From WRIS01 sp964345475 (lineage in GTDB: Bacteria; Actinomycetota; Coriobacteriia; Coriobacteriales; Eggerthellaceae): DNA of 39,500 nt. The notes under the pieces were generated by a model. It ran no database searches and had not been told where the DNA came from. It saw only the letters and a list, made by a program, of their open reading frames with translations. Positions 31,442 through 39,445 of the stretch are shown one piece after another. Made by a program: the position numbers and the translations under genes. Location of the stretch: the NCBI GenBank assembly GCA_964345475.1, contig CAYFQW010000013.1, forward strand, positions 1 to 39,500, read 5' to 3'. Numbering within the stretch: the first letter of the stretch is position 1; each line of letters starts with the position of its first letter.

Positions 31442-31915
31442 CTACTCCCCTTTCTCCTCTTTGGAGTCTGCCGCTCCATCTTTTTTATCTTGTTTCTCGC
31501 GAGCCATCTTGGCGGCTTTCGCTTTCGCTATTTTTGCAGCTTTCTCCCGCGCAGCTTTCTGCTCGGGCGTTATGACAGTCATGGGTTCTCGTTCTGACAG
31601 GGCATAGAAATTGCCGCCAAAGTCAAGCAGATTACCCTCTATTTCAACGCCAAATAGCTCGTTGGCCTCATTTTCAAAAGGGAATGCTGATAGATACAAA
31701 CTTGTTACGGAAGGCACTTTCGTCCCTTTTTTCACACTAGGGATAGTAAAGTTTTCTATGAGGTTACCTTTCATAAAGGAATACTGCAGATCAATGCCTT
31801 CGTCAGTATTCACGCAGAGCAACTGAACAAGACGCCACCCATCGTCATGACGCTCTTGAGCGAAGGCACTAAGCTCTTCGAGCTTTAAAGGCATGAAACG
31901 AACTTCTAAGGCCAT
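31442..31915 (-). CDS. echD: Ech-type hydrogenase subunit (NuoC/EchD-like)
   Basis: A 157-residue relative of the 30-kDa complex I subunit. DGWRLVQLLCVNTDEGIDLQ and FPFENEANELFGVEIEGN match the NuoC core (about residues 20-110). The last 40 residues are a Lys/Ala-rich helical tail (117-157) ending in acidic residues; EchD usually ends earlier. The same kind of tail occurs on EchF. EchD is a structural subunit of the peripheral arm. The ATG follows echC by 5 bases with AAAGGGG about 10 bases upstream. Confidence 0.87.
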   Translation of the reverse strand: MALEVRFMPLKLEELSAFAQERHDDGWRLVQLLCVNTDEGIDLQYSFMKGNLIENFTIPSVKKGTKVPSVTSLYLSAFPFENEANELFGVEIEGNLLDFGGNFYALSEREPMTVITPEQKAAREKAAKIAKAKAAKMAREKQDKKDGAADSKEEKGE

Positions 31916-31920
31916 AGTAT

Positions 31921-32373
31921 CTATGCCCCTTTCTTTTTTGAAGCAGCTAGTGCTTTTGACTTTTCATCTAAGATGCCTATTCCCTCAACAACTGCGTCGA
32001 TGATACTTTCAGGACGTATGGCACATCCTGGTGCATATACATCAACAGGGATTGCTTTATCGACACCACCGATTACGTTGTAGCAGTCATGAAACACACC
32101 GCCTGTGCACGCACATATACCACAAGCTATTACAACCTTCGGTTCAAGCATCTGGTTGTATATCTCCTTGACAGTATGGATGTTTTGCTCGTTAACGCTA
32201 CCTGTTATAAGAAATATATCGGCATGTTTAGGATTGCCCGTGTTTACGATCCCGAACCTCTCAACATCATATCCCGGACAGAGGGCCGCGAGAATTTCAA
32301 TGTCACAGCCATTACAGCTCGAGGCATCGTAATGAATAACCCAGGGAGATTTTGACGCATAAGACATATACAT
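31921..32373 (-). CDS. echC: Ech-type hydrogenase small subunit (NuoB/EchC-like)
   Basis: The 150-residue subunit binds the proximal 4Fe-4S cluster next to the NiFe site. Likely ligands are Cys20 and Cys23 (SSCNGCDIEIL), Cys87 (ACGICACTGG) and Cys117 (YAPGCAIRPE); GSVNEQN is a family marker. It lacks the large N-terminal part of classical small subunits, as in other group 4 enzymes. ATGs at 32373 and 32367 are both possible; AAGG suits the first. It sits between echB and echD with very short gaps. Confidence 0.92.
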   Translation of the reverse strand: MYMSYASKSPWVIHYDASSCNGCDIEILAALCPGYDVERFGIVNTGNPKHADIFLITGSVNEQNIHTVKEIYNQMLEPKVVIACGICACTGGVFHDCYNVIGGVDKAIPVDVYAPGCAIRPESIIDAVVEGIGILDEKSKALAASKKKGA

Positions 32374-32380
32374 TCCACCT

Positions 32381-33250
32381 TTACATGTATGCTAAAACGA
32401 ACATGTTTACACCGCCAGCCACTAAGGCCACTATCCAGGCAGACTTCAAAAGAAACTGCCATTTAACACGGGCGAAGTTGTTATCGATAAATATTTCAAG
32501 CAAATAAATGAGGAAAGCAAGCACAACGGCAATTGCCCATGAAATAGGATTTCCCCATATGAAAAACATCGCAACCCATCCCAGAAATAAAACATTCTCA
32601 CACCAGTGCATAACCTCTACTTTAGCGAGGGTCTTGCCACTCATTTCAGTAGTAATACCCTGGACAAGTTCTTGATGTGCGTGCTGGGCAGAAGAAAGGT
32701 CAAAAGGTGATTTCCGAAGTTTAATTGTTAGCACAAATAAGAAGCCAACAAATATCAGCCAAGTCTGAGTAATGATCGGGGATGTAGCAGTGAATAAATC
32801 GGAAACATTGAAAGACCCTAATGCCATATAAAAACCTACTGCCAGAAAAATCAACATAGGTTCATAGGCCATCACTTGCAATACTTCACGGTTAGCCCCT
32901 GCCTCTGAAAAGGGAGAGCGTACTGAATAGGCCGCGGATATAAAGAAGAGTGAGGATAAAGTCACAATAAAAATCGACAAGAGGACTGACCCTCCCCCAA
33001 AGAAAACACCTCCAGCAAGTAGGGTGAACACGAAGGACAAGGTTACATACACCCCCTCGGAGGTATTCACGCTTGCATGTTCTTTTTCAAGCAGCTTTCT
33101 CACATCATAATACGGCTGCAAAAGAGGAGGACCAACCCTTCCCTGCAGTTTGGCTGAAATTATTCGATCGAGACCTGCAAGTAAGCACCCAAGAACTGGA
33201 CCGATGAATGCAAAGACGAGGGTTCCGATGACGAGGAACACAATTTCCAT
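32381..33250 (-). CDS. echB: Ech-type hydrogenase membrane subunit (NuoH/EchB-like)
   Basis: About 289 residues with around eight membrane helices. LLAGLDRIISAKLQGRVGPPLLQPYYDVRKL (read as two parts, before and after GRVGPP) is the conserved first loop of NuoH-type subunits, and RKSPFDLSSAQHAHQELVQG is the acidic membrane-arm loop. It links the soluble hydrogenase module to the ion-pumping subunit. The ATG at 33250 is preferred over a GTG at 33259, because the GGGGG ribosome site then has 9 bases of spacing. It follows echA by 15 bases. Confidence 0.92.
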   Translation of the reverse strand: MEIVFLVIGTLVFAFIGPVLGCLLAGLDRIISAKLQGRVGPPLLQPYYDVRKLLEKEHASVNTSEGVYVTLSFVFTLLAGGVFFGGGSVLLSIFIVTLSSLFFISAAYSVRSPFSEAGANREVLQVMAYEPMLIFLAVGFYMALGSFNVSDLFTATSPIITQTWLIFVGFLFVLTIKLRKSPFDLSSAQHAHQELVQGITTEMSGKTLAKVEVMHWCENVLFLGWVAMFFIWGNPISWAIAVVLAFLIYLLEIFIDNNFARVKWQFLLKSAWIVALVAGGVNMFVLAYM

Positions 33251-33265
33251 TTCATACACCCCCTT

Positions 33266-35197
33266 CTAAAGCAATCCCAGTGCCGAAAGTGCAGCACCTA
33301 CAAATGAGATTCCGATGATTACGCTTGTACTTATGACCCCTATGGGAGCCAGCATCTTATCGCCAAAGATATCCGCTAGGTACCAATTGCGCGAAGTCGA
33401 CTGTATTTCTTGAGATAACGAGCTGCGGAACGTTCTCTCATCGCTATGTATACCGACTCCTGACATGTAAACATCCACTTTTTTCGCCTTGCTTCTTTGG
33501 AGCCCGAAAAAGAGCACTATGGTAACAAGCAACATTGCTACGCTCGTAACCCATAAGGAAGTATCTGATATTCCAGAAACACTGGTATTGGCTGCAAGGC
33601 CTGAACCAAAGACAGACACGATATATGGCTCGATGATAAACCCGGAGACCAAAGGTATCGTAGCAGATGTTCCAACCAGCAAAATTGCCATAAGCCTGAT
33701 AGAAGCCCACTCTGTTCTATGAACGCCTGCCTCTTGGTTGTCGGGCTTTCCTGCGATTCCGGCGAGCTTACCAAACCACTTGGACCAAAACATAAATGTT
33801 GCAGCAGATCCGTATGCTAGGAGTATCAGGAGCGCTATTTGGCGCGTATCCACAAACGATATGAGTGTTGCCCACTTAGCAATAAGCATACCGAATGGTG
33901 CAATAAACATAGCCATGATACCAAGCATCATAAAACGAGTCAGCCCAGGCATGCGTTCAAAAAGCAAGTCCATATCCTCAATATCCCGGCTGCCTATATG
34001 ATGCTCTGCAGTGCCCACACAAAGGAACAGAAGGGATTTTGCGAGAGCATGGAAAATGATTAAAAAGATTGCAGCCCAGATAGCTCCAGGGGTTCCTACG
34101 CCTGCAGTGGCTACAATCAGGCCAAGGTTAGCAACGGTCGAGTAAGCAAGGACGCGTTTAGCGTTCGTCTCTGAAATTGCAATCATTGAGCACAGTACAA
34201 ACGTCACACCACCGACGAGCACAACCATAATGCTCGGAACTAACGATACTGAGAAGACTGGCGCCATCTTAACTAAGAGAAACACACCAGCCTTTACCAT
34301 AGTGGAAGAATGCAATAATGCACTTGTGGGCGTTGGGGCCACCATGGCGCCCAAAAGCCAGGTATGAAAGGGCATCTGTGCCGCCTTGGTGATTCCAGCA
34401 AAGGCTAAGCACGTGACCGGGATAGCAGCAAGGCCAGGATGTAAGACCGCTACGGTAAGAAATTCCATGAACGATATCGTGTCGAAGTAAATTACTATAA
34501 AAAATAAGGCAACTACAAAAGCAATACCGCCGAGTAGATTCATAACTATTTGGCGAAAAGCATTTTTAATAGCTTCTTCAGTTTTTGTATATCCTATCAG
34601 AAGGAAGGAACAGAGCGTTGTAACCTCCCAGGCAGTAAAGAGCCAAAGAAGATTGTCAGAAAATACAACCCCAAACATTGATGACAGAAAGACCAGCATG
34701 AGTGCGAAAAACACGGGACGGCGATCTTTCTGGTCTTTGTTCTCAATTTGAAAGTCCTTCATATAGCCAACAGCATATACGCATATTCCCGAACCCACTA
34801 TACCTATGATGAGGACCATGAGCATAGTGAGCGGATCGAAGTACAAGCCCTTGTCAAGATGGAGCGTATGCGCATAGCCAAATTCCAAGACTAGGTTGGC
34901 AACAACCTGGATAATACCGAGAATTAGGGCTAGGGCATTACGATACTTAATGCTGTATGCAATTATCCACGCTGCGATTACAACGCCAATAATAGAGCAG
35001 GCGTAATCTACGACAGGCGACGAAAATGATATGACTCCACTCTGTCCGAAGTAGACAAAAGCCATGGCGAGAGAAACAAATCCAATACCGATTGCTGAAA
35101 CAACAACGATAGCATCCCTTACCCGTTCAGCATGTATGAGCAGCACCAATAACGCCGCCACTAACGGAAAGAAGATTAGAAAGCCAATCATACCCAC
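33266..35197 (-). CDS. echA: Ech-type hydrogenase ion-pumping subunit (NuoL/EchA-like)
   Basis: A 643-residue antiporter-like subunit with about 14-16 membrane helices. FTAWEVTTLCSFLLIGYTKT carries the conserved Glu, and AAQMPFHTWLLGAMVAPTPT and ALLHSSTMVKAGVFLL carry the conserved Lys and His of the proton channel. It is the first gene of the six-gene operon and does the H+ or Na+ translocation. The start is GTG at 35197 with GGAGGAG upstream; an ATG at 35191 is also possible. Candidate promoter hexamers on the minus strand (TTGATA, TTGACC near 35240-35265) have no good -10. Confidence 0.92.
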   Translation of the reverse strand: MGMIGFLIFFPLVAALLVLLIHAERVRDAIVVVSAIGIGFVSLAMAFVYFGQSGVISFSSPVVDYACSIIGVVIAAWIIAYSIKYRNALALILGIIQVVANLVLEFGYAHTLHLDKGLYFDPLTMLMVLIIGIVGSGICVYAVGYMKDFQIENKDQKDRRPVFFALMLVFLSSMFGVVFSDNLLWLFTAWEVTTLCSFLLIGYTKTEEAIKNAFRQIVMNLLGGIAFVVALFFIVIYFDTISFMEFLTVAVLHPGLAAIPVTCLAFAGITKAAQMPFHTWLLGAMVAPTPTSALLHSSTMVKAGVFLLVKMAPVFSVSLVPSIMVVLVGGVTFVLCSMIAISETNAKRVLAYSTVANLGLIVATAGVGTPGAIWAAIFLIIFHALAKSLLFLCVGTAEHHIGSRDIEDMDLLFERMPGLTRFMMLGIMAMFIAPFGMLIAKWATLISFVDTRQIALLILLAYGSAATFMFWSKWFGKLAGIAGKPDNQEAGVHRTEWASIRLMAILLVGTSATIPLVSGFIIEPYIVSVFGSGLAANTSVSGISDTSLWVTSVAMLLVTIVLFFGLQRSKAKKVDVYMSGVGIHSDERTFRSSLSQEIQSTSRNWYLADIFGDKMLAPIGVISTSVIIGISFVGAALSALGLL

Positions 35198-35301
35198 GTG
35201 GCTCCTCCTGTCTTATAACCTACCATGAGATCCTAAAAATATTCAATGGTCAACTTTATCAAAACCTAAGATATAAAAGCAGGACTTGACTTGATATTCG
35301 G

Positions 35302-35375
35302 TAAAAGGGCTCGATGGGGCCCGAGAGTCGGTCGCGACGATAAGCAATGTTTTATGAGATCGAGCTTTTCTAGTT
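35302..35375. other. Structured non-coding element between the Ech operon and bacterioferritin
   Basis: GCTCGAT (35309-35315), preceded by AAAA, pairs with ATCGAGC (35359-35365), followed by TTTTCTAGTTTT, with two unpaired G giving a longer A/T-extended stem. The 43 bases between contain smaller foldable parts (CCGA/TCGG and the palindrome GTCGCGAC). It could be the 3' end of a small RNA, an attenuator in a long bfr leader, or a terminator. The rest of the 35198-35601 gap holds no credible gene. Confidence 0.35.
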
Positions 35376-35482
35376 TTACAGAGGACCAAAGCAACAGCAG
35401 GAAAACAGCTAGTACTTTTTTGAGAAATGAGACAAGTTGCTTGCTGGTACTTCGTCTCCTTGAAACAATACCTTTAAATTAA

Positions 35483-35491
35483 TGCTATTAT
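35483..35491 (+). promoter_or_regulatory. Possible extended -10 promoter of bacterioferritin
   Basis: TGCTATTAT is a TG-N-TATTAT extended -10, about 110 bases before the bfr start. TTGAAA at 35460-35465 lies 20 bases upstream, a little too far for an ideal -35. The surrounding sequence is AT-rich, but no clear Fur/DtxR/IdeR palindrome was recognised. Confidence 0.35.
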
Positions 35492-35601
35492 ATTACTGTT
35501 ATGCTTTCGCAAAGAATGTTCTCGGTTGTGTCTGTGGGCAAGATGATGTCGCGGCCTGGAGTTTTTTGCAAAATAAACACCATGAGAGAGGAGCAATAGG
35601 T

Positions 35602-36066
35602 ATGAAAGGCAATGAAAAGCTAATCGATGCGCTCAACAAGCTACTTGAAGGTGAACTGACGGCAATTAACCAATATATGGTACATGCCGAAATGTGTGAG
35701 GACTGGGGTTACGGCAAGCTTAGCAAAAGCATCAAAGACCGTGCTATTGTTGAGATGATCCATGCAGAACACCTCATTGAACGTATCCTTTTTCTGGAGG
35801 GCAGGCCAATTGTTACCAAGCTTGACACCATTAACATTGGCGGGGCTGTACCGGAGCAGCTAGAATTTGATCGTGCTGCCGAAGAGCAGACAATTAAAGA
35901 CTACAATGAAGCAATCAACTTAGCTGGAGAAGTGAAGGATTTTGCAACAAGGGCTGTCCTGACAAATATCCTCAAAGAAGAGGACGAACATATTGATGAG
36001 ATTGAAGAGCTTCTCGATCAAATTGATCAGATGGAATTGGGCAACTTCTTAATCACCCAGCTCTAA
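35602..36066 (+). CDS. bfr: Bacterioferritin
   Basis: The 154-residue four-helix protein forms 24-subunit iron-storage shells. All ferroxidase ligands are in register with known Bfr: Glu18, Glu51, His54, Glu94, Glu127 and His130. The haem-ligating Met is also present at 52 (VEMIHAEH), so it is a true haem-type bacterioferritin. The start at 35602 is set by GAGGAG 8 bases upstream; the frame extends to 35482 but that part is unlike the family. It stores iron, uses O2 or peroxide as oxidant, and lies beside other oxidative-stress genes. A classical terminator follows. Confidence 0.96.
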   Translation: MKGNEKLIDALNKLLEGELTAINQYMVHAEMCEDWGYGKLSKSIKDRAIVEMIHAEHLIERILFLEGRPIVTKLDTINIGGAVPEQLEFDRAAEEQTIKDYNEAINLAGEVKDFATRAVLTNILKEEDEHIDEIEELLDQIDQMELGNFLITQL

Positions 36067-36105
36067 TATAGCTAGTTACAAATTGACAAAATTTCAACTT
36101 TCAAG

Positions 36106-36143
36106 AAAACCCTCCTGACCCGCTGTAGGACAGGAGGGTTTTT
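36106..36143 (+). terminator. Rho-independent terminator of bfr
   Basis: AAAACCCTCCTG and CAGGAGGGTTTT form a 12-bp stem with a 13-base loop, ending in a run of five T. It is 40 bases after the bfr stop codon. Confidence 0.9.
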
Positions 36144-36166
36144 GCAAGATAGGATAAAACTACGGA

Positions 36167-36194
36167 GCCTGTATGAGTCAAGCTTCATACAGGC
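36167..36194 (-). terminator. Hairpin after hcp (probable terminator)
   Basis: GCCTGTATGA and TCATACAGGC form a perfect 10-bp stem with an 8-base loop. On the minus strand a TTTT run follows 7 bases after the stem, so it is a less perfect terminator for hcp. It faces the bfr terminator between the convergent genes. Confidence 0.55.
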
Positions 36195-36219
36195 CTGAGG
36201 CTAAAACCGATACGCAAGC

Positions 36220-37851
36220 TTAGGCGTTCATAAACAGCTCTATATCATCTTCAACTGTACCGATACCCGCTATACCAAATTGCTCAACAAGCACGTTTGC
36301 CACATTAGGCGACAAAAAGCCTGGAAGAGTTGGGCCAAGATGAATATTTTTTACACCCAGGTACAACAGCGCTAAAAGTACGATAACGGCTTTCTGCTCA
36401 TACCAGGCAATATTAAACGCTATCGGCAGATCATTGATGTCGTCAAGTTCAAATATCTCTTTAAGCTTTAATGCGATAAGTGCCAAAGAGTAGGAATCGT
36501 TGCATTGTCCTGCATCAAGAACCCTTGGAATACCGCCAATATCGCCGAGCTCAAGTTTGTTGTAGCGATATTTTGCACATCCAGCCGTAAGGATTACTGT
36601 ATCTCCCGGGAGCGTTTCGGCAAATTCAGTATAGTATTCTCGAGATTTCATTCTGCCATCGCATCCAGCCATAACAAAGAATTTTTTAATCGCCCCACTC
36701 TTCACAGCATCTACTACCTTGTCAGCGAGGGCGAACACTTGATTATGGGCAAAACCACCAACAATGCTGCCAGTTTCAATTTCTTCAGGAGCCGGTAGGG
36801 TTTTGGCAAGTTCGATAATCTCACTAAAATCTTTCTTCCCATTTGCGTCGGCTTCGATATGCGGGCAGCCAGGGTATCCGGCTGAACCAGTGGTGAAGAT
36901 TCTCTCCCTTATTCCTTCGCTCCTTGGAGGTACGATGCAGTTAGTTGTAAAGAGTATGGGTCCATTGAAGGACTCGAATTCTTCAATCTGTTTCCACCAG
37001 GCGTTACCATAGTTACCAACAAAGTTATCGTATTTTTTGAAGGCAGGATAGTAATGTGCAGGAAGCATCTCGCTATGCGTATAAACATCTACGCCGATGT
37101 CTTTCGTTTGCTCGAGCAATTGCTCCAGATCGGTTAAGTCATGGCCTGAAATCAGTATTGCAGGATTCTTGCGGACACCAATATTGACCTCGGTAATTTC
37201 AGGATTGCCAAACCTTGAAGTGTGCGCTTCGTCTAAGAGTGCCATGACCTTCACACCGTACTCGCCAGTTTTAAGCGTGAGAGCCACGAGATCGTCTACC
37301 GTAAGAGAATCATCGAGACACGCTGCTAAAGCTTCATAGACGAATGCGTTTATGTCTAGATCTTCTTTTCCTATATTTTTAGCATGTTCCGCGTATGCAG
37401 CTATGCCCTTAAGGCCATACGTAATCATTTCGCGAAGAGAGCGTATGTCCTCATTTTCTGTTGCCAGGACGCCTACTAAGTCGGCTTTATTTAGCATATC
37501 CCCTTTAGTGCTCACCTGGAATGTCGCAGCATCACACAGGGTGCTGAGATCGGAGCCATCACCGAGTTTGTCGCGTAAATTAATCATTTTATTGATCTGA
37601 TTTTCAATATGCTCTTCATCGTAATTTGCATTTGTGATAGTCATAAAGAGACTGTTGAGAACTTCGTAGTTCGTTTCATCCAGATCTTGAATCTCGATTT
37701 TTTTCTCTACAATAATATGTGAGATTCCTTTTAGCGTATATATCAACAGATCTTGAAGCTTTGCAACCTCCTCGTTTTTTCCGCAAACACCCTTAACTGT
37801 ACAGCCGGTGTTTTTTGCAGTCTCTTGGCACTGATAACAAAACATACTCAT
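36220..37851 (-). CDS. hcp: Hybrid-cluster protein (hydroxylamine reductase, Hcp class I)
   Basis: This 543-residue protein has N-terminal CYQCQETAKNTGCTVKGVCG, with Cys 5, 8, 17 and 23 (C-x2-C-x8-C-x5-C) for the 4Fe-4S cubane. The hybrid cluster ligands are in ISGHDL, HSEMLP, TTNCIVP, MAGCDGR, TAGCAKYRYN, DAGQCNDSY and AWYEQKA. Hcp reduces hydroxylamine in vitro and is known as a high-affinity NO reductase and S-nitrosylase in nitrosative stress. The start ATG has GGAG 6 bases upstream. It lies 74 bases after the flavodiiron protein gene, and the two are probably expressed together. The electron donor gene hcr is absent. Confidence 0.96.
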   Translation of the reverse strand: MSMFCYQCQETAKNTGCTVKGVCGKNEEVAKLQDLLIYTLKGISHIIVEKKIEIQDLDETNYEVLNSLFMTITNANYDEEHIENQINKMINLRDKLGDGSDLSTLCDAATFQVSTKGDMLNKADLVGVLATENEDIRSLREMITYGLKGIAAYAEHAKNIGKEDLDINAFVYEALAACLDDSLTVDDLVALTLKTGEYGVKVMALLDEAHTSRFGNPEITEVNIGVRKNPAILISGHDLTDLEQLLEQTKDIGVDVYTHSEMLPAHYYPAFKKYDNFVGNYGNAWWKQIEEFESFNGPILFTTNCIVPPRSEGIRERIFTTGSAGYPGCPHIEADANGKKDFSEIIELAKTLPAPEEIETGSIVGGFAHNQVFALADKVVDAVKSGAIKKFFVMAGCDGRMKSREYYTEFAETLPGDTVILTAGCAKYRYNKLELGDIGGIPRVLDAGQCNDSYSLALIALKLKEIFELDDINDLPIAFNIAWYEQKAVIVLLALLYLGVKNIHLGPTLPGFLSPNVANVLVEQFGIAGIGTVEDDIELFMNA

Positions 37852-37925
37852 ACTCTTCTCCTTGCTTGAAGCTTTCGCCTTCGGAATACCTGGGTTTGTT
37901 TTTTACTCTCAAATGTCAGAGCCTC

Positions 37926-39113
37926 TTAAGACCCAGCTATCACCTTACCAAATTCAATTGCCGATTGCTGTCCGTCGAGGTCCGGATTCCATTGATTTCT
38001 GAGACCCACTGACAAAATATCAAAACCGGCACCCCTCATGAGCTCATTCATCATTTTTACCGATTCTCCACTCCATCCAAAACAACCAAAAGCAGCTGCC
38101 TTTTTATTTTTGAACTTCAATTGTTTCATAAGATAAATAAATCCGGCCACTGAGTGTAATACGCTGCTGGCAACAGTTGGTGACCCCATAACTACCGTTT
38201 TCGCCGTGAACACTTCAGTTATAAGATCGTTTTCATCACTTTTAGAAACGTTGTAGACCTTTACGACTGTATTCGGATCAGCCATCCTTATACCTTCAGC
38301 TATTTTTTCAGCTAACAGCTTCGTCCCGTTCCACATGGTATCGTATATAATGACTATCTTATCCTCTTGATAGTCGTGAGCCCACTGTGTGTACTTTTCA
38401 ACAATTTGCATGGGATTGTCTCGCCAAATAATCCCATGACTGGTTGCGATCATATCTATGGGAAGACCTAGAGAAGAGATTTCTTCGAGTTTTTTACTTA
38501 AAATAAAGCTGAAGGGAGCAAGGATGTTCGCATAGTATTTCAAAGATTCACTAAACAGCTCGCATTGATCGACTTTGTCGTTGAAAAGGGCTTCGGTTGC
38601 CAAATGCTGGCCGAAAGCATCGTTACTGAATAATATATTGTCTCCAGTTAAATAGGTAGCCATACTGTCGGGCCAATGGAGCATTTTCATTTCGAGAAAA
38701 ACGAGTTCTTTGCCATTGCCAATATCAATCTTGTCTCCAGTTTTCACAACCTGGAAATTCCAATCTTGATGGTACTGACCTTTTAGCGACTTTACAGCGT
38801 TTTCAGTACAGTAGATCGGCGTTTCTGGAATGCGTTCCATTAGAGCAGGGAGCGCACCACTATGATCGACTTCTCCATGGTTTGCGACAATGAAATCTAT
38901 TGTGTCCAAATCTATCTCAGAAGCTAAATTATCAACAAATTCCTCAGCAAAAGGCTCCCAAACCGTATCGACAAGAACAGTCTTTTCTTCCTGTATCAGA
39001 TACGAATTATATGTTGAACCCTTATGTGTCGAGAATACGCTGCCGTGAAAATTCCGGAGTTCCCAATCGACCTTTCCAACCCAGGAAACATGAGCCTTAA
39101 CGTGTTTTTTCAC
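37926..39113 (-). CDS. fprA: Flavodiiron protein (A-type flavoprotein, FprA-like)
   Basis: About 395 residues. The N-terminal beta-lactamase-like diiron domain has NHGEVDHSGAL (His-x-Glu-x-Asp-His), then LHWPDS, FSNDAFGQH and TSHGIIWR for the other iron ligands. The C-terminal flavodoxin domain starts IVIIYDTMWNGTKLLAEKIA and binds FMN near FGCFGWSGES. No rubredoxin domain is fused. FDPs reduce O2 to water and/or NO to N2O. A GTG at 39113 is preferred: AAAGGAG is 10 bases upstream and the protein then begins as relatives do. A TTG at 39134 extends the frame by 7 codons but includes the ribosome site. It pairs with hcp. Confidence 0.94.
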   Translation of the reverse strand: MKKHVKAHVSWVGKVDWELRNFHGSVFSTHKGSTYNSYLIQEEKTVLVDTVWEPFAEEFVDNLASEIDLDTIDFIVANHGEVDHSGALPALMERIPETPIYCTENAVKSLKGQYHQDWNFQVVKTGDKIDIGNGKELVFLEMKMLHWPDSMATYLTGDNILFSNDAFGQHLATEALFNDKVDQCELFSESLKYYANILAPFSFILSKKLEEISSLGLPIDMIATSHGIIWRDNPMQIVEKYTQWAHDYQEDKIVIIYDTMWNGTKLLAEKIAEGIRMADPNTVVKVYNVSKSDENDLITEVFTAKTVVMGSPTVASSVLHSVAGFIYLMKQLKFKNKKAAAFGCFGWSGESVKMMNELMRGAGFDILSVGLRNQWNPDLDGQQSAIEFGKVIAGS

Positions 39114-39145
39114 TGTCCACACTCTCCTTTGCAATCGAGCGATAC

Positions 39146-39159
39146 TCTTTTTAAAAAGA
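39146..39159. promoter_or_regulatory. Perfect AT-rich palindrome just upstream of fprA
   Basis: TCTTTTTAAAAAGA is a 14-bp perfect palindrome about 33 bases before the preferred fprA start. It could be an operator in the leader or simply an A/T tract; base composition makes chance fairly likely. Confidence 0.25.
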
Positions 39160-39216
39160 AGGCCAAGTAAAACTTTGACTCATTGTAATCTCCTGCGTCT
39201 CAGATAGCTATTCTTA

Positions 39217-39245
39217 ATCTTAATGAACACTATTTGCCGAGTAAA
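39217..39245 (-). promoter_or_regulatory. Possible promoter of fprA-hcp
   Basis: On the minus strand TTTACT (39245-39240) and TAAGAT (39222-39217) are 17 bases apart, each matching four of six consensus bases. Transcription would begin about 100 bases before fprA. The 24-bp palindrome at 39323-39346 lies about 80 bases upstream of this -35, a position usual for an activator. Confidence 0.35.
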
Positions 39246-39322
39246 ATAATTACAATTTACAGCTTCAAATATTTTCTAGCAATGGACGCGGAATATTCTT
39301 GTCTAATATGTGTCTCTTAATA

Positions 39323-39346
39323 TGTATCGATATATGCATCGATACA
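39323..39346. promoter_or_regulatory. 24-bp palindrome upstream of fprA-hcp, candidate operator
   Basis: TGTATCGAT and ATCGATACA are perfect 9-base arms around a 6-base centre. The N6 centre and total length resemble CRP/FNR-family sites, and a CRP/FNR-type regulator (HcpR) controls hcp in several anaerobes, though the published HcpR motifs differ. No T-run follows, so it is not a terminator. Confidence 0.45.
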
Positions 39347-39396
39347 AGTCATGAGCGACTTTTTAATGCGTGCCCTATCTAACATCGAAGAGCGAA

Positions 39397-39435
39397 AAGC
39401 CCACCAGCTTGGACATATTCCAAGTTGGTGGGCTT
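39397..39435 (-). terminator. Terminator of tRNA-Pro
   Basis: A 17-bp stem (39397-39413 with 39419-39435) has one mismatch and a 5-base loop, and is followed on the minus strand by TTTTCGC. It starts 11 bases after the encoded CCA of the tRNA. Confidence 0.8.
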
Positions 39436-39445
39436 GATTATCTCA

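Noticed and set aside
29879..35197. Complex I fragment (Nuo-like) in place of hydrogenase
   Set aside because: The large subunit keeps all four NiFe cysteines, and gene order and number match Ech rather than Nuo.
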